In this document: piece by piece, positions 33,013 to 43,156 of the stretch
How positions within the stretch are numbered: the stretch's first letter is position 1
Layout: every line of letters begins with the position of its first letter
Assembly: GCA_030762895.1 (NCBI GenBank)
Contig: CM061063.1
Location: 51,539,196-51,603,195, forward strand
Source of the DNA: Sophora flavescens
Lineage: Eukaryota; Streptophyta; Magnoliopsida; Fabales; Fabaceae
Direction: 5' to 3'
Length of the DNA: 64,000 bases
Program-made: the position numbers and the translations under genes
Notes under the pieces: generated by a model
Database searches by the model: none
Seen by the model: the letters and a program-made list of their open reading frames with translations, nothing else
What the model was told of the DNA's origin: nothing

Positions 33013-33708
33013 TGTTCCTGCCGAGATCCGACTTGCCGGAATCTCGCCTTAGAATGTCAAACCAAGAGTGAACAATGGGGGTTGTTTTAGATTATGGCTT
33101 GACAGAATGTTGTATTCCGATCCTACGTATCCCAATGGGAATCAAAGCCAGACGTAGTTCTAGGTTCAACCCTTGGCCATATGGTGATCTTGATCCCCTA
33201 ATCTTGTATTCAATGAGTACTAGCGAGCAAGGACTCTTCAATAGTCTCTTGGTCGAGCTAGTCCTCTAATACGCTTAAGGGAGAGTTACCGGGGTTAGTG
33301 AAAGTGAGTCTCTCTCTTGGGGTTCTCCTCTTTTTATAATAGGATCCCCTATCTTTAATAGATCTGGATATATTTCCTTTTATCTCTTAAATCTTCTTTG
33401 AGATGTGATTTCCTTAATTTAAGGGATATTATCTCTTTTAACCGGATTAGGTTGTGTGAGATAATATTAGGATTGATTTAAGATAATATCTTAAATTGAT
33501 CTCTTAACCGTATAAGGTTATTTGAGATAGGATTATTAAAGGTAATATGAATATCCTATCCTTAATTTAAGGGATATTATCTCTTATAACTGGGTAAGGT
33601 TATTTAAGATAATATCAGGATTAATAATATCGATATTTTATCCTTTAATATCTAGGTTGGATCGGGTATCCAAGCTCGGTGGATGGGTTTTACTCCTCGG
33701 TCAGTACA
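33013..33708 (-). repeat. 3' LTR of the Tat-like element
   Basis: From TGTTCCTGCCGAGATCCGAC to CGGTCAGTACA on the plus strand. It differs from the other LTR at scattered sites only. Confidence 0.95.
33331..33340 (-). promoter_or_regulatory. LTR TATA box (3' LTR, minus strand)
   Basis: Minus-strand ATTATAAAAAG; the corresponding site in the other LTR is 42774-42784. Its direction supports the minus orientation deduced from the primer site. Confidence 0.55.
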
Positions 33709-33722
33709 CAAGTCCCCCCAAG
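33709..33722 (-). other. Polypurine tract of the Tat-like element
   Basis: On the minus strand GCTTGGGGGGACTTG lies immediately before the 3' LTR start TGTACTG. A G-rich tract in this position is typical. Confidence 0.7.
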
Positions 33723-33787
33723 CTTTGAGCTAGTAAAGCGTAAAACGTTTCATGACATTAGTCGAGCTTGGCCGATTCAACCCTTAT

Positions 33788-34134
33788 TAGGTTCGGCATT
33801 TCGACTTCAAATCGGCCGATTTTAGCTCGGTCGGCCTTTTTAGGTTTTTTAACCACCTTCGGGTGTTGTATACCTTCATAGGCTCGGCATTTCGACAACA
33901 GCTCAGTCGATTTTAGCTCGGTCAGCCTCTTTAGGATTTTTAACAACCTTCGGGTGTTGTATACCTTTATAGGCTCAGCATTTCGACCTCAACTCGGTCG
34001 ATTTTAGCTCGGTCAACCTTTTTAGGTTTGTAGTTGTTATTTACCTCTATAGGTTCGGCATTTCGACCTCAACTCGGTCGATTTTAGCTTGGTCAGCCTC
34101 TTTAGGTTTATAGTTGTTGTTTACCTTTATAGGT
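33788..34134. repeat. Tandem array of about 90-bp units
   Basis: Four units built around TAGGYTCGGCATTTCGAC and TCGATTTTAGCTCGGTCAGC, followed by a TTTACCTTTATAGG-type spacer. A stray partial unit lies at about 36762-36822, which suggests that the array once extended further or was copied. Confidence 0.85.
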
Positions 34135-34561
34135 TGGGAGCCGGAGCTCAACCGAGTGGTCGGGAGCCGAGGCTCAACCGAGTGGTCGGGAGCCGGGGCT
34201 CAATCGAGTAGGGAGCCAGAGCTCAACCGAGTGGTCAGGAGCCGGGGCTCAACCGAGTGGTCGGGAGCCGACGCTCAACCGAGTGGTCGGGAGCCGACGC
34301 TCAACCGAGTGGTTGGGAACCGTGGCTCAACCGAGTGGTCGGGAGTCGGAGCTCAATCGAGTAGGGAGCCGGAGCTCAACCTAGTGGTTGGGAGCCGGAG
34401 CTCAACCGAGTAGGGAGTCGGAGCTCAACCTAGTAGTCGGGAGCCAGAGCTCAACCGAGTGGTCGGGAGCCGGGGCTCAACCGAGTAGGGAGCCGGAGCT
34501 CAACCTAGTAGTCGGGAGCCGGGGCTCAACTGAGTGGTCGGGAGCTAGGGCTCAACCGAGT
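34135..34561. repeat. Tandem array of short GAGCCGG..GCTCAACCGAG units
   Basis: About 16 units of 24-33 bp reading GGGAGCCGGGGCTCAACCGA then GTGGTC, with internal dyad symmetry (GAGCC/GGCTC). The long plus-strand ORFs across it (34114-34413, 34388-34711) are a by-product of the repeat. Confidence 0.9.
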
Positions 34562-35010
34562 TGTTTGCTTGGAAGGAGTAGTTCCTCGACTTCCAAGCAA
34601 GAGGTCCGTAGCTCGCCTCTCGATTTGAACCTCGGGAGGAATTACTCTTCAACTCCCGAGTTGTTTGCTTGGAAGGAGTCGCTCCTCGAGTTCCATGCGA
34701 GAGGGCCGTAGCTCGCCTCTCGATTTGAACCTCGAGAGGAATCGTTCTTCAACTCCCGAGTTGTTTGCTTGGAATGAGTCGCACCTCGACTTCCAAGCGA
34801 GAGGGCCGTAGCTCGCCTCTCGATTTGAACCTCGGGAGGAATCGCTCTTCAACTCCCGAGTTGTTTACTTGGAAGGAGTCGCTCCTCGACTTCCAAGCGA
34901 GAGGGCCGTAGCTCGCCTCTCGATTTGAACCTCGGGATGAATCGCTCTTCAACTCCCGAGTTGTTTACTTGGAAGGAGTCGCTCCTCGACTTCCAAGCGA
35001 GAGGGCCATA
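34562..35010. repeat. Tandem array of 100-bp units
   Basis: About 4.5 nearly identical units containing GAGTTGTTTGCTTGGAAGGA, CCAAGCGAGAGGGCCGTAGC and GATTTGAACCTCGGGAGGAA. Because 100 is not a multiple of three, ORFs across it change frame from unit to unit. Confidence 0.95.
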
Positions 35011-35932
35011 GCTCGGTTTTTGAAGCTTTTGAGAGCTCTTAACATTTTCTTCGAGTAGCTCTTAACCCTTTAATCTGGTGGATTTTGAAATACCCACTAA
35101 CTTGAAACTTGACCTTGAATGTCATTATATTTGCCGATCTTGAAGGTGTGTCTCAGAATAAACTTTCCTAATATCTTTTCCAATTTGTGTGAGAAAATAG
35201 TTTTCATACAAATTCTTCATAATAACAATCGAGCTGTAGGCTAAGGGATATCCTTTCTCTGTAATTTTCGAGAATATCCTTCCTTTATCCCCATAAGCCT
35301 CGCAAGCTCTGAGCTTGAAATAAGCGAAAGAGCTTCAAATGTCAACCCGCAAATCTTAACACACTTTTTGGTGCCGAGGACTTTGGACTATGATTCGCGG
35401 GAGCATTGCTCGGAAATCTGTTTTTTGTAGAACCAAGTCTTTCTTGGGTTATCGGCTTACTTGGCCGAGCACTGCTCGGATTTTATGCGGAGCCAAGTCT
35501 TACTTGGGGTTCCAGCTTATTGGGTCGACCACTACCAGGATTTCCTTCAAATCTTGGGTCTATGATCTGCTGTGGACATTATCTTGGTGTGAAGGTGTTG
35601 TGCTCGGTCTAGGATTTCTAGTGCAAGGGAGGAAGCATTGCTCGACCTCGACTTTTTTCAGTGCGTAGCGCTAGGGAGCATAGCTTGACCTCGACTTTTT
35701 GGTGCGAAGGAGTAATGCTTCGCCTCGGCTTTTTGGGCTTCTGCCCTTGTTCTTGGCTAGACAATTTTAGCTCGGTCCCTTTAGTGGATTCTCAAGTTAT
35801 TACGCCAGCATATGCTCGGATTTTACTAGAATAGGGCCCTGACGCGAGTAGGAAAGCCGCGACCGCTTATGCTTTCCGAGTATCCTCCATCACCCGTGTT
35901 TCGAGCCACGAACTTTCTAATAATGAAAAAGC
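35011..35932. other. Internal noncoding part of the Tat-like element
   Basis: Diverged relatives of the array units (GCTCGG, CTTGG motifs) without coding signal. It lies between the arrays and the antisense ORF. Confidence 0.5.
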
Positions 35933-36526
35933 ATGAAGGCGGAAGCTGCCCGAACTTTGCGCACTGGGGATGAGCTTGAAAAAGCCGTGGCAAAGTGGGA
36001 AGAGCAAGCTCGGCTAATTGGGAAATTGAAAACTCAAAATGTCGAGCTTGAGAAGACCAACTCCTCTCCTCAATCCGAGCTATTTAAAACGAAAGGATTG
36101 ACTTTCGGAGGGCTGCCAAGGCTTTAAAGCTTTCCCTTGACAATCTTCAACAGTTTCTTGCTACTAAGAAAAAAGGCTAATTGCAAGCTTCAGTTTCAAG
36201 TTGAAGGAAGCTAAAGCCCAGATTATAAGGGAACACGTTTCTGAGTTCTCACGTGCTAAAAAATAAATCCAGTGCTTTCTTCCTGATTCTGATCTATCGA
36301 GGGCCGGTGTGGACAAGGATTTTACTAAAGATGGCATAATGGTTCCTTGGTTCGAGCTCGATGATGAGGAAGAGGAGAATAATGAGGAGCGAGTTGGGGG
36401 AGAGGAGGAGAACAGAGGAACTGAAGTGGTCGTGCTCGAGCCATCCTCGGTTGCTCTATCGCAAGCTGAATACACTATTGTTTTCAAGATTGATGGTGTC
36501 TTCGCTTATGGGAACGCCCATGAGTA
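35933..36526 (+). pseudogene. Degenerate antisense ORF of the Tat-like element
   Basis: Plus-strand (opposite to the element) pieces in different frames. First MKAEAARTLRTGDELEKAV and AKWEEQARLIGKLKTQNVEL, a predicted coiled coil. Then, after frame breaks near 36110 and 36180, KEAKAQIIREHVSEFSRAKK. A stop follows, then an acidic C-terminal part (GVDKDFTKDGIMVPWFELDD, EEEENNEERV) to the stop at 36525. The layout of coiled coil then acidic tail resembles proteins annotated as putative plant transposon or gypsy-type transposon proteins. In Tat/Ogre elements such antisense ORFs lie upstream of the 3' LTR, as here. Function in the family is unknown. At least two frame changes make this copy dead. 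Confidence 0.5.
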
Positions 36527-37574
36527 ACTCAGCAAATTTTTAAGATATTTTGTACTCTTGGCTATGCCCTATGTACTTTTGCTTTATGGATGATAAAGAC
36601 TTCATACTTATGGTATTTAACCCAGCATTTGGATTTACTCGGTTAACTTTCCTAAGTTTTTACTCGCCTTTTGTGCTTGGCGTTTAATTTGGCCTCGTGA
36701 GCTTTTTGAGCTCGGCCCTATCGTAGTTACCTGTTTAATGTTTTTCTTGCTTGCCTCTTTAGGTTCAGCGTTTCGACAACAGCTCGGTCGATTTTAGCTC
36801 GGTCACCTTTTTAGGCTCTTTGCTTTTTGTGAGTTAGTAGGGAGATGTCCTCCCCCACACTCTTCCATTTAAATGGAGCTTGAGCTCTATGATTTTTATA
36901 GAGGGAGTATAACTCGGCCTCTATGGTTTTAATTTGAGGAGCTTCAACTCGTCTTCCTCTTAGTAAAATTTTGAGAGGGAGTTTTGGCTCGACCTTTCGG
37001 GAGCCGGAGCTAAACTGTGAGTTTTTAAGGAAGCCGAAGCTCAACCTTGTGGAAAGGGAAGCACGGAGCTTTGACCTGTTATTTTCAAGGGAGCCGGAGC
37101 TCAACCTTAGATCAGAGTTTGAGGGCGTCTAAACAGAAAGAGCCAGAGGTCAGTGTTGTGGAAACTCGGGGCATGTGACGCCCAAAATACGAATCACAGA
37201 ATCAACTCCAGAGGAAGGCATCATTACAACAGAGTGTGTCTTCAATGCCGACAACATTGTATTTACTGGAGAAGGTGGATCATCAAGAATGGCGTTGGGC
37301 GGTTCACATGGAGAATGATGTCGCCTACACTCTCTGCCAATGGCAGCAGTGGGCATTTGGTCGAGCACTTTGTAGTCGCAAATTTTGTGACTCTGGAAGT
37401 GGTATCATCCGAACATCACTTTGCTCAAATATGTAAATAATATGATATAATGCTACATAACACAACATTAAAGGCGTGGAGCAAAACATATCAAATCATA
37501 TTAGATTTAAAGAACAATATCACCTGAGCATTTCGCGGTCTCTGATTTAGGCATTCCCTCAAGCCCATATGGTC
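36527..37574. other. Internal part of the Tat-like element, no clear gene
   Basis: Includes a partial 90-bp array unit (36762-36822) and GAGCCGGAGCTCAACC motifs (36995-37115). At 37170-37310 a plus-strand stretch of about 45 codons (RITESTPEEGIITTECVFNA...) has normal protein composition but was not identified. It could be a captured exon. Confidence 0.4.
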
Positions 37575-37825
37575 GAGCTCTCCGAGGACGAGCTGTGCTG
37601 GTCGAGCTCCGAGGCCGAGCTGTGGTGGCCGAACTCTCTAAGTCTTCAGATCTCCGAGGCCGAGCTGTGCTGTCCGAGCTCCGAGGCCGAGCTGTGCTGG
37701 TCGAGCTCTCTGAGAAACCTTCTTCAGCTCTCCGAGACATCTTCTTCAGCTCTCCGAAGCCGAGATGTGCTGGCTGAGCTCTCAAAGAAACCTTCTTCAG
37801 CTCTCCGAGGCCGAGCTGTGGTGGC
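37575..37825. repeat. Tandem array of GAGCTCTCCGAGGCCGAGCTGT units (part 1)
   Basis: Repeats of CTCCGAGGCCGAGCTGTGCT and of a longer unit with GAGAAACCTTCTTCAGCTCTCC and GAGACATCTTCTTCAG. The same array continues at 41753 after the nested solo LTR. Confidence 0.9.
37821..37825 (+). repeat. Target site duplication GTGGC of the nested solo LTR, left
   Basis: GTGGC precedes TGTAACACCC and follows GTGTCTCA at 41753-41757. Without the insertion the array reads through. Confidence 0.95.
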
Positions 37826-38935
37826 TGTAACACCCTGTATTTTAGTGTTTTAAATAACAGTAATACATATAAATATGTTTATAATTTTATTTGAGTTTTA
37901 CAAAATTATTTTTAATAAACGGAGGTTATTACTCAATCCTACTTGACCGTAGGAAGCTACGATTAAAATTTACGTTGGAAAGTCAGGCAAAACCCGGCCC
38001 GCGAATTCCATTGACAGTATAATAATACTGCTCAAAAGACCTAATTTTAATTCGTGAACGAAAGACTTAAGTTTAGTATTTTATTTTCTACGATTCTGTA
38101 TTTTTAGAATTATTTCTAGAAAAAAAAAATAATTTACGTTTTTCAGGCGGAACGTGTAATCGGGTAGACGACGGAAGGAAAATTAGAGTTTCTAAGAGTA
38201 AATAGAGGGTTTATCTTAGGATTTTGAGATGATTCAAGGGGATGAATCATATTTTTAAGTCTAGAAGGTTTTTCAGGGTTAAATAGAAAATTTAGGAATT
38301 TTACGTTTAAGCCCCTGAACTTTCTGTAAATTACCCTTTTGTCCCTAAATTAGTTTTTTAAGTTTTTCCAAGTGGATTGGGCTAGAATCCTTGTTTCCAA
38401 TCTCAAATGGTCGTGGCTTAGAAGCCCAAAATTTTCTAGTTCATGGTTTGATTCCATAAAGCCTATTTGAAACTATACAAGTTTCCTATCTTAAGCTTAA
38501 TGCTTAAATCTTCAAGTGGGCCCCACAAAAATGAAACCAACCCAAATTGAGCAAGCCCATGCGCAAGCCCATGAGGGAGAAGGGGCTGCCCTCATAATTC
38601 TTAGATGAGCCAAGAAATTTCTAGAATGTTCTCCATTCTTCTACTTTGTTCTTTAAGCTTCAACAATCTTCTTCAACAAATCTTCTTCAACAAGTTAGGT
38701 TTTCTCTAAAATATCTATGACACCAAAATCAGCCAACAAAGTCAAGATAAGTTAGCATTTAATGTGGCAAAATCATCATCATGACACTTTCTTGACAATT
38801 TGCAAACTAGTCCTTCAACTTTTGGAATCTTTGCAAAATGGTCCCTATGAGTTATTTGCACTTTAATCCTTTGAAAAGCCACCTCCTTTCTCTTAAATCC
38901 TCCAAAGTGGCGCAGCCCACATGCCTATAAATACC

Positions 38936-38943
38936 CTCCCTCA
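38936..38943 (+). promoter_or_regulatory. TATA box of the solo LTR
   Basis: GCCTATAAATACCCTCCC lies about 1.1 kb into the LTR and is followed by a leader-like sequence. It could still start transcription into the surrounding element. Confidence 0.5.
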
Positions 38944-40349
38944 CATTTCATTTGGTTCCTATTGCCATTTGTTACAAAAACCACTCCAAAGTTCTAAGTT
39001 CATAAGCCTTTATCATCACTTTGTGAAGCAAGTTCTTCGATTTCCTTTGTCATTGATTTTCAAGAGGTAAATCCTAATCTTCATTCTTAATCATGCCTTT
39101 GTTCTTTAACAAGTTTCTTGATTCAAGGCTTATATCATAGTTGTTCATCACTTTTAAGTTTCTAGATCTAGAACTTTGAAAATTCATAACTAATTCTAGA
39201 AAAATCCTTTTGACATGAAACCAATTGCTATGATCTTATAATCATCCCTATTTTCATCATCTAGAAGCATAAGATCATGAGAAATTTCTTTCCTTAATTT
39301 CTGGTCATGGCCGAATCTAGGTCAATATCATGTTCCTAGGTTTTGTTTCATTTTCATGTCTTGATTCATGATTCAATCTTCAAATATCTTGATAGTTCTT
39401 GTATCCAAGCATATAGAAGATCAAAAATCAAACTCTAACCTAGTGATTCCATCAAGGCCGAAACCCTAGTTCTTGGAACTAGATGAGTTTTGTTCAAAGT
39501 TTTCATTAATGATCTTGTTAATCAAGCTATTAGTATGTATGCTTAATAAATCCAAGTTGGTTTATTAAACTAAGAACCCTAACCCTATGAACATGTTGAG
39601 GCCGAATCCTTGTATAAAAGAGATAGGAAGTTTTGGGTTTCAACTTTAGTTGTTTAGTCACTAATCCATGATTTAGGTTAATCAAGGATCATTAATCTAT
39701 GACTTAATCATGATTAGGAATTTTAAGGATTTTGAACCCTAAAAGTCAGCCCTTGGCCGAAACCCTAACCCTAAAGGTTAGAGGATTTTGTTTCAAATTT
39801 TAGTCTTGTAATAAGTAATCTATGTTAGTTAAGACTCTAGTAACTAGGATCCAAAAGATAGCATTAAGAAGATAATCCTAAACCTATTTTCTAAGTCTTG
39901 ACCGAACCTAGCCCTAAAGTGTCATAGATGGTTGTTAGTTGATTAATTATAGTTATGTTGTTTGGTTGAAGGTGTTTGTGTTAACTCGTGGCGGGATAAC
40001 GAGGATCGTCGTGTACGTGTTTCCCGTGAAAACTCAGGTGGGGAAAAGAATCAACCTATCGTCGGAATCGATAAGTAGTAGATTATATGATAATTGTGTA
40101 GGGCGACCTAAACCCTACTAGTAGTCGAGTAATCGACAAGACCAAAATCCCATTGGAAACCTTTTCTGTAAAACCAATGTGATTCGTGGATTGTAGGTTT
40201 ATCGACATTAAGTTGATTTTAAGTATTTGAGGATGTTTGAATTATTTACTTTTGATTGGTTGTGATACGCTGGTTGAGGTATTCCATCTGCATGTGACGT
40301 ATTGTTTCGGTGTTTGAATAATTATGATTGTGAGGATGTTTGCTGTCTG

Positions 40350-40470
40350 TCACGGCCGTGATGGTTGTCATGGCCAGGCCGTGACAGGTTCTGTGTTGTA
40401 GGATTCTTGTCTTTGTTGTCTGTCACGACCGTGATGGCTATCACGGCCAGGCCGTGACAGAATCTGACTT
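40350..40470. repeat. Two 46-bp palindromic modules in the solo LTR
   Basis: TCACGGCCGTGATGG at 40350 and TCACGACCGTGATGG at 40423, each followed by a GGCCAGGCCGTGACA dyad and TTCTG or ATCTG. They match the array at 22510-22815, including the 73-bp spacing of its first two units. Confidence 0.9.
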
Positions 40471-40913
40471 TGTTATTTATTTGGTTTGATTATTATGAGT
40501 TGGTTGTGATAAATTGCTTTATATGATATTGAGAGATTTGAATATTTGCTGATGTTATGTTATGCATGATCTGCCTGGGTTTAATATTGTGCTTAGTTGA
40601 TTTTTAAGTAAGGACATGTGTTGTTCGGGAGATAATTGTTTGCGTGAGAGAATAAAGGTGAATTAGAGGTGCCTAGCCTAATTAAGTGGTTTTATCTATG
40701 AGGAAAAAGGTGTTGAGACTTTGATGGAAGGTTGAGGCACTAGGTTGTTATTGATGTAATTTAGGGAGATTCATTTATCAAGATATTGTTAGTCACAGCC
40801 GTGTGAGTGGAACACACGAGGTCGGGATATCCTATGATTGGGGATATCGGATATTGCGGGTGAGTGCCCTACGGATGTGGATGCCGAGGTAGACTACCGT
40901 AATACTCTTTAGT

Positions 40914-41105
40914 CCTTGACGAGTTCGAATGTTCTTGGCACTGGACCGTTATGGAAGGATGTTCCTTGACGAGTTCGAATGTTCTTGGCACTGGACCGTT
41001 ATGGAAGGATGTTCCTTGACGAGTTCGTATGTTATTGGCACTGGACCATTTTAGACTAATAAGTGTTTAGTCTTTGATGCGTTCGAAAGTTATTGGTACT
41101 GGGAC
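40914..41105. repeat. Tandem repeat of 50-57 bp in the solo LTR
   Basis: Four units starting CCTTGACGAGTTCGAATGTT, with CTTGGCACTGGACCGTTATG in the first two. It sits at a place comparable to the 65-bp arrays of the Tekay LTRs, but the sequence is unrelated. Confidence 0.85.
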
Positions 41106-41752
41106 CGCTTCGGACTACTGACTAATGTGACAGGAGTGAAGATGGCCACATCAGTGTAAAGTTTTAGTTGCATGGGTTGAGGGTAGAGGATGATATAGTG
41201 AATTGAGGATGATTGTTGATTTTGAGTGATGTGTATCTGTGACAATTACTGTATAATTTACTATTACTCTTTTCCGATTTTTGATGATAGAACTGTTTCT
41301 TATTCCCTATATATTTCTGTGTGTTGTATTTTGTTTCTGATGTAATCGTACGAGAAGACCCGATGGAGGAACCAATTGTTGAGGAGTTAGATGGAACTCC
41401 GTATGAACCAGATGCTGGAGATCGAGCTGTGATCTAGAGCGATTAGAGTATAGACATGATGGCCAGTGTGTCTAAGGAGTATTTATATTTCCGCTAAGTA
41501 TGTCTGTAGTGAAGTCTATACCTGTGAGGGATCCTACTGATAGGGTACCCTTAACAGTGTTTTGGTTTTGTAATAAATAAACATGTGTGTAATTATATAT
41601 TACAACTTTGGTGTGTTTTATATTTGTAGAAGTTATATGATCATTAATTAAGTTTTAAATTTTTACGTATTTTCAACGATAAGCGAGCGATTAAGTAAAT
41701 AAATATTAAGGTTTTAATGTAATAATACAATGGGGCACAACGGGGTGTCTCA

Positions 41753-42065
41753 GTGGCCGAGCTCCGAGGCCGAGCTGTGGTGGCCGAGCTCTCTGAGAAA
41801 CCTTCTTCAGCTCTCCAAGACATCTTCTTCAGGTCTCCGAGACCGAGTGTGCTGGCCGAGCTCTCTGAGAAACCTTCTTTATCTCTCCGAGACATCTTGT
41901 TCAGCTGGGCGAGCTCTTTGAGAAACCTTCTTTAGCTCTCTGAGACATCTTCTTCAGCTCTCCGAGGCCGAGCTGTGCGGGCCGAGCTCCGAGACCGAGC
42001 TGTGCTGGTCGAGCTCTCTAAGTCTTCAGCTCTCCGAGACCGAGCTGTGGTGGTCGAGCTCTCTA
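41753..42065. repeat. Tandem array of GAGCTC..GAGGCCGAGCTGT units (part 2)
   Basis: Continuation of 37575-37825 beyond the nested solo LTR, beginning with the right copy of GTGGC. At least eight short units. Confidence 0.9.
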
Positions 42066-42434
42066 TCTCTTAGCCTGTGACTAGGTGGAGAGCATCAAGG
42101 CGTCCATGGTGTCCTTGCAAACCATTACCATATTTTCACCACCTCCTGCGCCATATATATTCCTTCCTCGTCGCCATTACTTTTGAATGAGACTTTCTTT
42201 TATTGTATGTGCAACCTATATGACTGAGTTTCCAAACTCGGTTTGAGCCGAGTGGACTCACTTTTGCCCAGTATGTTAGAGGTCGACTTCGTAAGGCCAG
42301 GGGAGATGAGTTGCCTCTGTTCAAATTAAGAATACCGAATTTTAAGAGGCTTCGTTGCCACGAAATTTTTTGTACCGATCATTGATCAATCATTCCCAGA
42401 TGTCGATAAATATGCGGCCGGGGAAAGTTTACCT
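42066..42434. other. Leader region of the Tat-like element
   Basis: Lies just downstream of the primer site in element orientation. A minus-strand ORF of 62 codons (42136-42324) has no family signal. Gag coding would be expected here or soon after and is absent. Confidence 0.45.
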
Positions 42435-42456
42435 CAGCCCCACGGTGGGTACCAAA
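42435..42456 (-). other. Primer binding site of the Tat-like element
   Basis: On the minus strand TTTGGTACCCACCGTGGGG directly follows the 5' LTR end (GGAACA). This type of sequence is common next to Ty3 LTRs in eudicots. The tRNA was not identified. Confidence 0.65.
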
Positions 42457-43151
42457 TGTTCCTGCCGAGATCCGACTTGTCGGAATCTCGTCGTAGAACG
42501 TCAAACCAAGAGTGAACAATGGGGGTTGTTTTAGATTATGGCTTGACAGAATGTTGTATTCCGGTCCTACGTATCCCAATGGGAATCAAAGTCATACGTA
42601 GTTCTAGGTTCAACCCTTGGCCATACAGTGATCTTGATCCCCTAATCTTGTATTCGATGAGTACTAGCGAGCAAGGACTCTTCAATAGTCTCTTGGTCGA
42701 GCTAGTCCTCTAATACGCTTAAGGGAGAGTTACCGGGGTTAGTGAAAGTGAGTCTCTCTCTTGGGGTTCTCCTCTTTTTATAATAGGATCCCCTATCTTT
42801 AAAAGATCTGGATATATTTCCTTTTATCTCTTAAATCTTCTTTGAGATGTGATTTCCTTAATTTAAGGGATATTATCTCTTTTAACCGGATAAGGTTGTG
42901 TGAGATAATATCAGGATTGATTTAAGATAATATCTTAAATTGATCTCTTAACCGTATAAGGTTATTTGAGATAGGATTATTAAAGGTAATATCAATATCC
43001 TATCCTTAATTTAAGGGATGTTATCTCTTATAACCGGGTAAGGTTAATTAGATAATATCAGGATTAATAATATCAATATTTTATCCTTTAATATCTAGGT
43101 TGGATCGGGTATCCAAGCTCGGTGGACGGATTTTACTCCTCGACCAGTACA
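42457..43151 (-). repeat. 5' LTR of the Tat-like element
   Basis: From TGTTCCTGCCGAGATCCGAC to CGACCAGTACA on the plus strand. TATA box on the minus strand at 42774-42784. Confidence 0.95.
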
Positions 43152-43156
43152 TTAAG
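43152..43156 (+). repeat. Target site duplication TTAAG, right
   Basis: Follows the LTR end CAGTACA and continues as GGGTAGTTGATTTG, exactly as in unit A at 8997. Confidence 0.95.

Larger units (their letters stand above)
37826..41752 (+). mobile_element. Nested solo LTR of the TGTAACACCC family
   Basis: A 3,927-bp segment from TGTAACACCCTG to GGGGTGTCTCA with a GTGGC target duplication and no gag-pol. It is related to the Tekay LTRs of this window. Recognisable shared blocks are the end (CAACGGGGTGTCTCA), GAATCAACCTATCGTCGGAA with the following 40 bases, and the EELDGTPYEPDAG-type stretch near 41375. It probably arose by recombination between two LTRs. The possibility that it also contains a little internal sequence cannot be ruled out, as it is 560 bp longer than the 3,369-bp relative. 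Confidence 0.85.
33013..43151 (-). mobile_element. Tat-like Ty3 LTR retrotransposon without gag-pol, carrying a nested solo LTR
   Basis: Total 10,139 bp; about 6.2 kb without the nested solo LTR and one copy of its target site. LTRs of 696 and 695 bp, a TTAAG target duplication, a primer site next to the right LTR, a polypurine tract next to the left LTR and LTR TATA boxes all point to minus orientation. The inside is mainly tandem arrays (33788-35010, 37575-37825, 41753-42065) plus a degenerate antisense ORF (35933-36526). No gag, protease, RT or integrase was recognised, so it is non-autonomous. Tat/Ogre-type elements are known for antisense ORFs and 3' tandem arrays, which is why I place it there. 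Confidence 0.85.

Noticed and set aside
34114..34711. Long plus-strand ORFs with repeated Gly-Ser-Arg and Glu-Trp-Ser-Gly motifs
   Set aside because: They only reflect the short GAGCCGG..GCTCAACCGAG tandem array inside an LTR element. Unit lengths vary (24-33 bp) and no start context or homology supports a protein.
34649..34952. Minus-strand repetitive ORFs (MKSDSSRGSNREASYG type)
   Set aside because: Translation of a 100-bp tandem array; the frame rotates from unit to unit, which is not expected for a selected protein.
37153..37440. 95-codon plus-strand ORF and overlapping minus-strand ORF
   Set aside because: Some protein-like composition, but no recognisable family and several competing frames. 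Noted as a possible captured exon only.
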